Under the pieces are notes generated by a model. It saw only the letters and a program-made list of their open reading frames with translations, was not told the origin of the DNA and did no database searches. From Hymenobacter negativus (GTDB lineage Bacteria; Bacteroidota; Bacteroidia; Cytophagales; Hymenobacteraceae): a stretch of DNA of 64,000 nucleotides. The position numbers and the translations under genes are program-made. Position 1 is the stretch's first letter. Each line of letters begins with the position of its first letter. The DNA is taken from contig NZ_JAGETZ010000001.1 in NCBI RefSeq assembly GCF_017571495.1, forward strand, positions 186,001 through 250,000, read 5' to 3'. This document shows, in pieces, positions 16,900 to 24,327 of the stretch.

Positions 16900-17186
16900 C
16901 AGGCAGCTTGGGGAAGGAGCAGTTGAAAATTCTTGCGCTCGTCGGTCACGACGATTTCGCGGATGCCGGCGGGCAGCTCGTCCACCAGCCACATTTCGGC
17001 TTCGGTGTGCCCTTCCTCGTGCGCCGTGCGCAGGTTCAGGGGCATCGAGCCGTTGACGTACACATGCAGGTGGCCGGCCTGGTAGCAGTAGCCCAGGATG
17101 GGCTCGACCAGGGCCGCGCCGGCCGGCAGCGCCGACACGCGCAGGCGCTTGCCGGTGCGCGCATCGGTCAGCGAGACCTTAGGCAC
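16899..17186 (-). CDS. Small phage protein
   Basis: A 95-residue protein starting at a GTG (17186) that overlaps the end of the preceding gene by 8 bases; the same frame extends far upstream but is Pro/Ala/Arg-rich there, so GTG is the better start. The mature sequence (PKVSLTDARTGKRLRV, then QAGHLHVYVNGSMPLNLR) looks like a compact beta-rich fold. Function unknown. Confidence 0.5.
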   Translation of the reverse strand: MPKVSLTDARTGKRLRVSALPAGAALVEPILGYCYQAGHLHVYVNGSMPLNLRTAHEEGHTEAEMWLVDELPAGIREIVVTDERKNFQLLLPQAA

Positions 17187-17469
17187 GGGAGTAGGCTTGC
17201 TGGGCGGTGAGGGGGGCCGGCGTGCGGCTGCCAATAAGGCTCCGGTGGCGGGCACGGCGGCGGGCTTCGCCAGCCACGCGCAGGGGCACTTCTTCGGCAA
17301 AGCGCGGCTGCTCGGCCACGAGTTCGGCGCCGAAGCGCTCCAGCTCGTCGAGGGGCACGAGCTTGATGAGCTGGTCGGGCATGTGCCGGGTCACGAGCTC
17401 GTGCATGTCGCGCATGCATGGCTTTTTGGCGGGGGCGGCCGGGGCTGGGGGGGCGGTGTTGAGATGCAT
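17179..17469 (-). CDS. Small phage early protein
   Basis: A 96-residue protein with a Pro/Ala-rich N-terminal tail followed by a helical body (ELVTRHMPDQLIKLVPLDEL). It overlaps the next gene by 8 bases and lies in the small-gene early operon. No recognised motif. Confidence 0.5.
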   Translation of the reverse strand: MHLNTAPPAPAAPAKKPCMRDMHELVTRHMPDQLIKLVPLDELERFGAELVAEQPRFAEEVPLRVAGEARRRARHRSLIGSRTPAPLTAQQAYSRA

Positions 17470-17488
17470 GGAATGAGCTGAAAAAAGG

Positions 17489-17764
17489 TTAGGTAGTAGC
17501 AGGTTGAAAGAGGTCGGCTTTGGGCTGGGCTTCTTGCACGGGCAGCAAGTGGGCAGGCACTGCGTAGTCGGGCATGGAGTGCTCGATGAGGGCTAGCAAG
17601 TCGGGCAGCGAGGCCACTTTGCCCTGCTTGACGTGGTGCAGGCGCGTGCTGGCCGACTTGTGCTCGCGGCCGTAGCCGGCCCGGATGGCGCTGTCCACGG
17701 CCGAGGCAGGCATGGCTTCGCATACCTCCCCGAGGAGGTGGTAATATTTCTGCTTGTCCGTCAT
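17489..17764 (-). CDS. Regulator paralog of the MTERQ family
   Basis: A 91-residue protein with N-terminus MTDKQKYYHLLGEVCEAMPA, a clear relative of the genes at 18173 and 28695 (shared pattern Mt-x-(K/R)QKY-x-x-LL, then SAVD-AIRAGY and LxALIxxxxP). The ATG at 17764 is used because its N-terminus matches the paralogs. Likely a small DNA-binding or antirepressor-type protein of phage regulation; the function is inferred from location. Confidence 0.6.
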   Translation of the reverse strand: MTDKQKYYHLLGEVCEAMPASAVDSAIRAGYGREHKSASTRLHHVKQGKVASLPDLLALIEHSMPDYAVPAHLLPVQEAQPKADLFQPATT

Positions 17765-17777
17765 AATGAAGCAGGCG

Positions 17778-18161
17778 TTAAAGTGAGGAAGCGTAAGTGT
17801 GGGCTTTGACCAATTGAGCAGCCCGTTGCTGGGCATCGACCAGTGAGGTACTGCGGCCCAGCAGCCAGGTCAAATCATCGGGTGCGTCGAGTTGTAGGGC
17901 TGAGAGAATCCACTCCACCCGCTTCGTAGTGATGCGGCACAGGCTGCCGAGCAGGCGGCTACGCTCGCCGGCCAGCGTGAGGCTGACGCGGTAGGTCCAG
18001 CGCTCGGGCGAATCCCACTCCCCTGCTACGCCGGGATACTGGTAGGGGCGCTCGGGCTCATCGAGCCGGAAGCCAGCCGCCACCAGTACGTCGGCAAAGG
18101 GAGCCAGACGGGCGTCGTAGTCCGGATGCGGCAACAGGAAAATGGGGCGGGGTGCGGCCAT
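17778..18161 (-). CDS. Hypothetical phage early protein
   Basis: A 127-residue soluble protein with motifs LPHPDYDARLAPFADVLV and CRITTKRVEWILSALQLD. It sits 11 bases after the regulator at 18173 and 13 bases before the next gene, in one operon. No family was recognised. Confidence 0.5.
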   Translation of the reverse strand: MAAPRPIFLLPHPDYDARLAPFADVLVAAGFRLDEPERPYQYPGVAGEWDSPERWTYRVSLTLAGERSRLLGSLCRITTKRVEWILSALQLDAPDDLTWLLGRSTSLVDAQQRAAQLVKAHTYASSL

Positions 18162-18172
18162 CGAGTGTGGAA

Positions 18173-18397
18173 TTAGGAGGTAGCCGGCAGCAACTCGGCC
18201 GGAATTTGATAGTTGGGCAGTCCATAGCCGATGAGTGCCACCAAGTGCGTCAGATTCATCACCCGAGCGATGCGCACGTTGTTGAGCATGGTGGTCGAAG
18301 CCGGATAGCCAGCCCGCACGGCAGTATCCACGGCGCTACTGGGCAGGTCTTCGATGACTAGGGACAGCAGCCGCAGATATTTCTGGCGCTCCGTCAT
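18173..18397 (-). CDS. Small regulator paralog (module A)
   Basis: A 74-residue protein (MTERQKYLRLLSLVIEDLPS) almost identical over its first half to the gene at 28695, also at DNA level near the start codon (about 45 of 49 bases). It overlaps the upstream gene as ATGA. It faces away from a repressor-like gene at 18725, the layout of a phage genetic switch. It lacks the C-terminal helix-turn-helix that the copy at 28695 carries. Function inferred as phage regulation. Confidence 0.6.
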   Translation of the reverse strand: MTERQKYLRLLSLVIEDLPSSAVDTAVRAGYPASTTMLNNVRIARVMNLTHLVALIGYGLPNYQIPAELLPATS

Positions 18398-18594
18398 AGT
18401 TGGGAAACCGTTTTTGGTGCGGCTGCACCCTGCTCTGTAGCCCCGGCACTCCCGGCCTGGAAACCGTCGTTGAGCCCAGCTTTGTAATCATCGCTGATAG
18501 CCCGTACGGCCGTTTTATTGCGCTTGAACTGTGCTTCTCCAAGCTGGGCCTTCGCGTAGACTTGGGCGGCTTTGTTGAGTTCTCTGGCTTTCAT
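18394..18594 (-). CDS. Small phage early protein
   Basis: A 66-residue basic, helical protein (MKARELNKAAQVYAKAQLGE). The ATG at 18594 is chosen over an upstream in-frame ATG. It is the first gene of the leftward early operon and overlaps the next gene by ATGA. No recognised domain. Confidence 0.5.
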   Translation of the reverse strand: MKARELNKAAQVYAKAQLGEAQFKRNKTAVRAISDDYKAGLNDGFQAGSAGATEQGAAAPKTVSQL

Positions 18595-18652
18595 CGGGTG
18601 GCGTATTTGACAACTTTCACGGCCAGTTTCGTTACTTGCCGCTCTCGTCGTA

Positions 18653-18660
18653 CAAACATA
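18653..18660 (-). promoter_or_regulatory. Possible -7 box of the leftward early operon
   Basis: On the minus strand this reads TATGTTTG, a match to TAnnTTTG. It lies 59 bases upstream of the ATG at 18594, in the divergent region between the early operon and the repressor-like gene. No clear TTTG box was found at the expected upstream distance, so confidence is low. Confidence 0.3.
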
Positions 18661-18724
18661 CGGCATCGAACTATAAATAGCCCACTAATCACGGTCTTTA
18701 TATAGACCAAAAGCATCAAATAAA

Positions 18725-19222
18725 GTGCAAGAGACTATAAATGAGCGTATAAAATTTCTGATTGACTCTCTCAAAATGAGCGTCAGAGCTTTTAGCGCAG
18801 CTCTAGATACTCCTGCCAGTACTACCAGAAACTATCTGGACAAGGGAACCAAGCCTAGCACGGACTATATAGAGCGCATAGCAGAGCACTTCAGTACAGT
18901 GAACCTACACTGGCTTATTACCGGTCAGGGCGAGCATTTCCTTTCTGACTCATCAGCCAGCACCACGCAGACTGGAAATTTCAACCAAGCTGGCAACAGT
19001 AATAAGCAAACGATAAAAGGCAACAAAGGAGGCGTACAGGCCAACAGCGGCGGCAATAACACCATTAACAACGTCGAACTAAGCAACTGCAAGCGTGACC
19101 TCGCCGCCGCCATCAAGGAAGTGGAGCTACTCCGGCAGCAGCTCACGATGGCCCAGGCGCTGCTGGAGGCCAAGGAGGAAACGCTCAGCCTGCTACGGGC
19201 GGGGCACAACAGGCAGAACTAA
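18725..19222 (+). CDS. Repressor-like phage regulator (module A)
   Basis: A 165-residue protein. The N-terminal half (MQETINERIKFLIDSLKMSV to about residue 70, with STTRNYLDKGTKPS) resembles a phage-repressor helix-turn-helix. A Thr/Asn/Gly-rich middle follows, then a coiled-coil C-terminal helix (LSNCKRDLAAAIKEVELLRQ). The start is a GTG, as in its paralog at 29194. A dyad GGTCT, 6 bases, AGACC occurs in the upstream region. It probably controls the divergent early operon and its own expression. It ends 17 bases before a terminator. Confidence 0.7.
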   Translation: MQETINERIKFLIDSLKMSVRAFSAALDTPASTTRNYLDKGTKPSTDYIERIAEHFSTVNLHWLITGQGEHFLSDSSASTTQTGNFNQAGNSNKQTIKGNKGGVQANSGGNNTINNVELSNCKRDLAAAIKEVELLRQQLTMAQALLEAKEETLSLLRAGHNRQN

Positions 19223-19239
19223 CCCTATTCCTTTTCAGC

Positions 19240-19274
19240 AAAAAGCCCATACAGATAGCTGTATGGGCTTTTTG
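19240..19274 (+). terminator. Terminator of the module A repressor gene
   Basis: AAAAAGCCCATACAG pairs with CTGTATGGGCTTTTT around an ATAG loop. The T-rich 3' side follows the stem directly, as in a rho-independent terminator for the gene ending at 19222. Confidence 0.75.
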
Positions 19275-19308
19275 CTATTCAGCTGTACACAAGTACGCCA
19301 GATAAAAC

Positions 19309-19350
19309 CAGGTATGAATACCTGTTTTACAAATCAGGTATTCATACCTG
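19309..19350. promoter_or_regulatory. Paired 16-bp operator array
   Basis: CAGGTATGAATACCTG at 19309-19324 is followed by CAGGTATTCATACCTG at 19335-19350. The second is the exact reverse complement of the first, and each is itself nearly palindromic (CAGGTAT, 2 bases, ATACCTG). Starts are 26 bp apart, and GTATAC/AGTAC sequences follow. The array is 69 bases upstream of the gene at 19419, so it is probably an operator for a dimeric regulator. A recombination site is an alternative. Confidence 0.65.
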
Positions 19351-19418
19351 TATACAGTACAGTACATTTTCGGATATTTAACCTGACGGTAATCTGCTGT
19401 TCGTAAACCTATTCGGGT

Positions 19419-20411
19419 ATGCCCAACAAAAAAAGAATCTTAAAATCCGAGAGTTTCCTTTCCCGTTTTTTCAGAAAGCCAGGGGAAGAGTTCCGCGTAG
19501 GAATACTGTGGGAAGACTACCTCAAAAGCGACGCTTTGAAGGAGTACAGCCTCCCGCAAACATTTACCGAGGACAAACAAGTGGTGCCTTCCGCCAAAGG
19601 TGGCGCCACCAAGGCCAATCAAAAGGGTAAAGAAGTTAGAAAACAGCCTGAGGAAAAGAAGACCCGGGTTGTTCATATCTCATACATCAACAAACACGGC
19701 ACGCACGTAGAATTTGACCGGGATTTCAACTCCTACGTTCGGGTGTTGCTGCACAAGTACAACATGCACTTCACCTTCAAAACAAATGAGCACCGGCAGC
19801 AAGTAGTGGTATCACCTCCCCTAACGTTCACCAACGAACAGGGAACAAACATGATGAACACTCATGCCATCAACCTGTTTCTGGAAGTTTTCGGCGAGTT
19901 CGAAGTGTTCGACGCAGCCCTCAACCCAGCAATTCCTTTTAACAAGCGCTACGAGTACGATTTTCTTCCCAAGGGCACTTTGGTTCGGGGCGACACCGAG
20001 AAAATCAACGACGTCATTGACTCAGTTCGCAACTATGTGAAAGACCCCCAAGAGTCTGAAGCCTTCGCAAAGCGCCTGTTTACCATCACCGAATACAAGC
20101 CCGATTTGCAAGGCCGCGGCCCTGCTGGATTCTTCGGCTACATCGTTCTCGGATTCAAAAACCGCGGCATTGTCATCCTGGAGTCGATGTACAAAGGCGA
20201 TGCCACTTACGTCTTCGATGAGAGAGACTACGAGAAAACCATCGTGAAAAGCAAGCAGGAAATCTTGGATAATAAATTACACTTGGAACGCTTCATCCAC
20301 TACGACAATTGGGAGGAGAAAATACGCACCTACTTGGCCTCCTTCGGCGTGAAAGACGAAGATGACGAAGGCGTTGCAGGTGATGAGGACGCAACACCAG
20401 TTACGGCATAA
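19419..20411 (+). CDS. Unknown 330-residue cargo protein
   Basis: A soluble protein of 330 residues with a basic, low-complexity N-terminus (Lys/Glu/Gln-rich to about residue 85). An ordered alpha/beta C-terminal domain contains FFGYIVLGFKNRGIVILES and GDATYVFDERDYEK, and the protein ends in an acidic tail. The C-terminal region resembles unnamed proteins often found near mobile or defence genes, but I cannot name a family. It sits between the repressor-like gene and the defence operon, behind a marked operator array, so its expression is probably controlled. A bidirectional terminator separates it from the converging operon. Confidence 0.6.
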   Translation: MPNKKRILKSESFLSRFFRKPGEEFRVGILWEDYLKSDALKEYSLPQTFTEDKQVVPSAKGGATKANQKGKEVRKQPEEKKTRVVHISYINKHGTHVEFDRDFNSYVRVLLHKYNMHFTFKTNEHRQQVVVSPPLTFTNEQGTNMMNTHAINLFLEVFGEFEVFDAALNPAIPFNKRYEYDFLPKGTLVRGDTEKINDVIDSVRNYVKDPQESEAFAKRLFTITEYKPDLQGRGPAGFFGYIVLGFKNRGIVILESMYKGDATYVFDERDYEKTIVKSKQEILDNKLHLERFIHYDNWEEKIRTYLASFGVKDEDDEGVAGDEDATPVTA

Positions 20412-20424
20412 GCTTTACTTCAAC

Positions 20425-20457
20425 AAAAAGTCCCTGCAGAATTTGCGGGGACTTTTT
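20425..20457. terminator. Bidirectional terminator between converging genes
   Basis: AAAAAGTCCCTGCA and TGCGGGGACTTTTT form a long stem (one T-G pair) around GAATT, with A/T runs on both sides. It lies between the plus-strand gene at 19419 and the minus-strand HEPN gene. Confidence 0.75.
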
Positions 20458-20474
20458 GCTTATTATTAATTATA

Positions 20475-21755
20475 CTAATCGGCAAGACTAGGGAGAAACT
20501 CTGGCAAATCCCAAGCCCTAGCTTGTACGATAGCCACAAATTCTGCTTTTTTAGACGCATTACGACGAAATAGTGCTTCTAAACTTCGCCCTAAGCGCTG
20601 ATGGGTTTTCGTTGAGTATATTTCACAGAGACGTTCTACAACTTGTTCACTCAACGCGTATTTCTCTACAAAAGCCGTCAGAAGCTGGTAACGGTCATGA
20701 GCCCATTGCCAGTTATCTATTTCTTTCTGCTCAAAGGCAATTGTTTCTATTGCCCGACCAAATCCTGCATTTTGCAATGCATAATGTTCACCTGGCTCCT
20801 CTGTGTATTCTCTGAGACCACTTATAGCAACTTTATGTGCTTCTTCAAGCTGGCCCGCCGGAATCATATCACTCGCTAGCATAGCCGCATAAATTGCCAA
20901 TTTATTGTTGCACTGGCTGAGTTTGGTCATCCAAAACTCACGAACCTCTTCTAGTGTGTAATCTAGCCGTGTTATAAATCCAGGCGTGTGCTTCAAATGC
21001 CTAAGCAAGAGTGGCTGCCGCTGGTTTTGCTTTAGATAAGCAATTAAGGTTTCATCAAGGTCTGTATTTTGTAGAGCAAGTATTTTGTTTATAAAAATGC
21101 TTAGCCAGTCTCTATACCAAGCATCCGGTGCTTGGGCAACCCGGCGAAGCGCTTCGTTCCAAAAAGTTGGCAAATCCTTTAGGTCAACCGTAGAGCTAAT
21201 CTGACTTATCAAATGGGTGACATCCTCCCCTGCTGGAGTGTAGACCGGGTCATAATGCCGCTCAATTCTATTGAGCAGCGCGTACATACCTCCTTCAACG
21301 GTAATTTTAGATAGCTTTCCTTCTAAAAAGCTCCAGAAAGCGTCTACGTGAAAGCCCGTTATCTCATTGCTCTTCGCGTGAGCGCAGTCATTGCGGCGGT
21401 CTTTCCAATACTTAATTTCAGTTCGCAGCCCATCGTGAATGGCAAAAACAGGGTCTTTCAACTTGTTAGGGTCTTTATTTCCTGTCTGTTGTGTTGCGTC
21501 GAATACGGCTTTTTCCCATTTATCATCGTTTAAAATATCGAAATTCAACTGTTTCCATTGCCCTTCTGGATAATTAGCTGGCTTTTCAGCTCCTGCAATC
21601 CGCTCTTTAAGAGCAGTCATGAATCCCAAGTAAGAGAACAGTAGAGCGGCCCGGTAAGCCTCTGCCTTATAACATTTCACTGCGTCAACGAACAGTGGCT
21701 CTACTCCACGGCCCACATTCGCTCTTTCGAACCATTTCTCGATTTTTAATTTCAT
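20475..21755 (-). CDS. HEPN-motif protein of the ABC-3C operon
   Basis: A 426-residue helical protein. Residues 121-126 read RNDCAH, an Rx4H motif as found in HEPN RNases, with the usual polar residue after Arg. A preceding helix (about 24-52, VDAVKCYKAEAYRAALLFSY) fits the first HEPN helix. The rest is helical without a recognised domain. It lies 47 bases downstream of the ATPase gene, in the same direction and with the same more A/T-rich composition, so it probably belongs to that operon. HEPN RNases in such systems are commonly toxins that cut RNA. This role is inferred; no activity is shown. Confidence 0.6.
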   Translation of the reverse strand: MKLKIEKWFERANVGRGVEPLFVDAVKCYKAEAYRAALLFSYLGFMTALKERIAGAEKPANYPEGQWKQLNFDILNDDKWEKAVFDATQQTGNKDPNKLKDPVFAIHDGLRTEIKYWKDRRNDCAHAKSNEITGFHVDAFWSFLEGKLSKITVEGGMYALLNRIERHYDPVYTPAGEDVTHLISQISSTVDLKDLPTFWNEALRRVAQAPDAWYRDWLSIFINKILALQNTDLDETLIAYLKQNQRQPLLLRHLKHTPGFITRLDYTLEEVREFWMTKLSQCNNKLAIYAAMLASDMIPAGQLEEAHKVAISGLREYTEEPGEHYALQNAGFGRAIETIAFEQKEIDNWQWAHDRYQLLTAFVEKYALSEQVVERLCEIYSTKTHQRLGRSLEALFRRNASKKAEFVAIVQARAWDLPEFLPSLAD

Positions 21756-21802
21756 AACATTTTACAAGAATTGAGGCGCAATTAGTTATCATCAATCCGG
21801 CG

Positions 21803-23797
21803 TTAAGTATTAAGCCAATCGACTGGAATCAGCGCCTTTCCATTGACCCAAGGCTCTTCCACCAGTGCAGCCTGAAACTCCGGCATGTCCAAGTTGGCAT
21901 GTTCGGTTACAATAAGTTGTATGTTAGGACTTAGCTCCTGCACCCGTTTAAACAAAAACTCGAAGAAGCGCAGCACCGCTGCTTCATCGGCCCCAGCGCC
22001 AGCAGCGCGCATATCTTCTACCGTAACCAAGTTACGCTGCCCCTGCAGCGATGGAAAATAGACTTGAGAGGGCTGGTCGAGCACGAGTAGGCCCGGTACT
22101 GGCCGCTCATTTTCGATGAAGTAGCGATGCAAGGCCATCAGGCAAATCAGGTGGCAGCCCAGCGCATTTGAGCCTCCCCCCATCACGTCCATTGGAATAC
22201 GTCCCCGGTTATCGGCGACTACCGTCATGAGGCGGTAATCGAGCCGGTGCGGGTGCCCCCGGTGACCCATCTGCAATTCACTGGCCCACTGCGTCATGTA
22301 CGATGCCACCACACTCAGCGCAGATTCTACTTGCGGAATGACTTCCATACTGGCTATCTCTTCCTCCAGTTCCTGAATAAGTTGCTCGCCTTTTTTAATG
22401 CTTGCCCGGATAGCATCTCCATCCTCGAGCAGTTGAAGGCTGCGCAGGTGTTCCTCTGTGCGCCCTACCAAGCGGGAAACTTCAATCTCCCGGTCGCGCA
22501 GCACCGCACTGGCCGTCTGCGCCCGGTTCAGGTCAACCACTCGCTGCTCCGCTAGGCGGCGGTTGGTACGTACGTCCTCAAGTTGATTGCGCAATTCATT
22601 TAAGTGCTGCTCCAATTGCGGGCGTTCCCGTTGCACCCCCTGCAAGCTCGCCTCCATGCGGGCCAGCGCGGTGGTAAGGGCCGCAACGGAAGGCGGCGGA
22701 ACGTCGAGTTCGGCTTCGCAAAGCGGGCACTGCGTTCCATGCGCCGCTTCGTGCCCAAATACTCGCACCGCCTGCAGGCGGTCGGCATGCTCGTGAGCAG
22801 CCGATGAGTACTCGTTGGCCTGCCGCTGGTAACGCTCAATTTCCTCAATCTCGCGCAGTTTATCGCGAAAGTCGCGCCCTATCTCCTGCGCTTGCTCGCG
22901 CTCACGCTCCAAGGGGCTATTCTGTATAGCCACCGCAGGGCTTGTGCTGAATTGCCACGTCAAAAAGCTCTGCAGCACAGGCAGTAGGCTTTCGTCGGGT
23001 ACTGCGGCGGCCGAGGCTATCATTTCCAACTGCTGCGCCTGCAGCAGTAACGTCCGAAATCCCTGGTTACGCTGAGCCTGCTGGCGGTTAAGGTTTCGGC
23101 TTTGGCTCAGCAGTTGCCGCATTCTGGCTTGGTAGCGCTCTAGTTCCTGTTTCTTGGTCCACTGCTCATCCTGCACGGCTCCCAAAAAGTAAAACAGCGA
23201 GTCGCGTAGGTGGCGTTCGTACCCCTTGTCATCCTGCCGCCAGAACAAGTGGTTTTTATTAGCTACCAGCCCCTGCTCTTGGAATAGAAATGCTTTTGCG
23301 TGCTGTACAGTGGCTTGTTTTGGCTCTTGGTTGGGGCCGCTTGGGCTCAGCGCCCGGTTTTCGGTAATCTTCAGCAAACTCGACAACGTCTGCGTTACTG
23401 CCTTATCAGTACTATTTGGCCGCAACTCTTTCAGGGTCGGGAGCTGGATAAACGTGTCTTCCGCTAGATAAGCTTCTAATTGTGAGTCTCCATTCTCTTT
23501 GGGTGGCGGCTTGGCAATGAATACCTGCGTCCAACCCACCTGCAGCACAACGCCGTACCAGGCTACTACGCCCATATTGACGCCTTTGAACATCTTGAAA
23601 TCGGAGCGTCCCAGGCAATAATCCAAGACGTTAATGATGGAAGACTTGCCCGTTTCTGATTCGCCAGTAATAATGTTGACGCGCCCTAGTTTAAAAGGCA
23701 GAATGCGTTTTTCTCCTTCGTAGTTGTAGAGCACAATGGCCCGGACCTGCATGGTGGCAGGTGGAGAATAAAAGAAGGGGTAGAATTGGTAGTCCAT
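21803..23797 (-). CDS. DUF3732 ATPase of an ABC-3C system
   Basis: A 664-residue SMC/Rad50-like ATPase of the DUF3732 type, the sensor component of ABC-three-component defence systems. Walker A is GESETGKS at residues 45-52, and a signature-like MGGGSNALGCH occurs near residue 540. Walker B is LLVLDQPSQ with Asp574. The middle is a long coiled coil, interrupted by a CPLC zinc-hook-like site (Cys357, Cys360) that could join two subunits. It overlaps the middle component by one base (23797). In this family ATP-driven engagement is thought to activate the effector. Confidence 0.82.
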   Translation of the reverse strand: MDYQFYPFFYSPPATMQVRAIVLYNYEGEKRILPFKLGRVNIITGESETGKSSIINVLDYCLGRSDFKMFKGVNMGVVAWYGVVLQVGWTQVFIAKPPPKENGDSQLEAYLAEDTFIQLPTLKELRPNSTDKAVTQTLSSLLKITENRALSPSGPNQEPKQATVQHAKAFLFQEQGLVANKNHLFWRQDDKGYERHLRDSLFYFLGAVQDEQWTKKQELERYQARMRQLLSQSRNLNRQQAQRNQGFRTLLLQAQQLEMIASAAAVPDESLLPVLQSFLTWQFSTSPAVAIQNSPLEREREQAQEIGRDFRDKLREIEEIERYQRQANEYSSAAHEHADRLQAVRVFGHEAAHGTQCPLCEAELDVPPPSVAALTTALARMEASLQGVQRERPQLEQHLNELRNQLEDVRTNRRLAEQRVVDLNRAQTASAVLRDREIEVSRLVGRTEEHLRSLQLLEDGDAIRASIKKGEQLIQELEEEIASMEVIPQVESALSVVASYMTQWASELQMGHRGHPHRLDYRLMTVVADNRGRIPMDVMGGGSNALGCHLICLMALHRYFIENERPVPGLLVLDQPSQVYFPSLQGQRNLVTVEDMRAAGAGADEAAVLRFFEFLFKRVQELSPNIQLIVTEHANLDMPEFQAALVEEPWVNGKALIPVDWLNT

Positions 23798-24327
23798 TAG
23801 TACACTTTAACGCCCCAAGCGGCGAGAATAGTAGCAGTCGTTCCAGCGTCGGCAAACCATCGACCAACGAAATCTGCTTTTTTTAGGCATTTAGCCACTT
23901 CTGATTTCGCGTCTACTTCTTTTTCGTAGGGTTTCGGCCGCCGCACTCCTACTGTAAGAAGTCCTGCTTCATCGACCTGCAGCACTTGGTGTTGCAACCC
24001 AAAGAGGAGAGCTTCTCTGGTAATGGGCACCATGTTTTGCATTCGGTCCGCGAAGCCCACGCGTAGGTGGTGGTGTCGCTGTATCCACACATGAAATTTG
24101 CTGGCAACCCCAACCGGTAGCAGCTCTCTTGTTGCCTTATGTAGCACGATTGGCAGCACCAGAAACAACATGGAGTAATCCATCCCCTGATGGGTAACTT
24201 TCTGGTAAGCCTGGACCGTTTGCCGCACGATTAATGCACAGAAGGCTGGGTTGAACAAATTAGCTACTTCAAACGGTCGCTGTTCCCACGGTACAGCTAT
24301 CTTGGTAGCGCTACGCACTGGGTTCAT
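23797..24327 (-). CDS. ABC-3C middle component
   Basis: A 176-residue protein in the position and size range of the middle component (MC) of ABC-three-component systems, starting MNPVRSATKIAVPWEQRPFE. FEVANLFNPAFCALIVRQTV near the N-terminus and FHVWIQRHHHLRVGFADR in the middle resemble MC helices. It overlaps the effector gene by 17 bases and the ATPase gene by one. The MC is believed to link effector and ATPase. The call depends strongly on the flanking genes. Confidence 0.75.
   Translation of the reverse strand: MNPVRSATKIAVPWEQRPFEVANLFNPAFCALIVRQTVQAYQKVTHQGMDYSMLFLVLPIVLHKATRELLPVGVASKFHVWIQRHHHLRVGFADRMQNMVPITREALLFGLQHQVLQVDEAGLLTVGVRRPKPYEKEVDAKSEVAKCLKKADFVGRWFADAGTTATILAAWGVKVY

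Noticed and set aside
19419..20411. The 330-residue gene as part of the ABC-3C operon
   Set aside because: It is on the opposite strand, converges with the operon and is separated by a bidirectional terminator.
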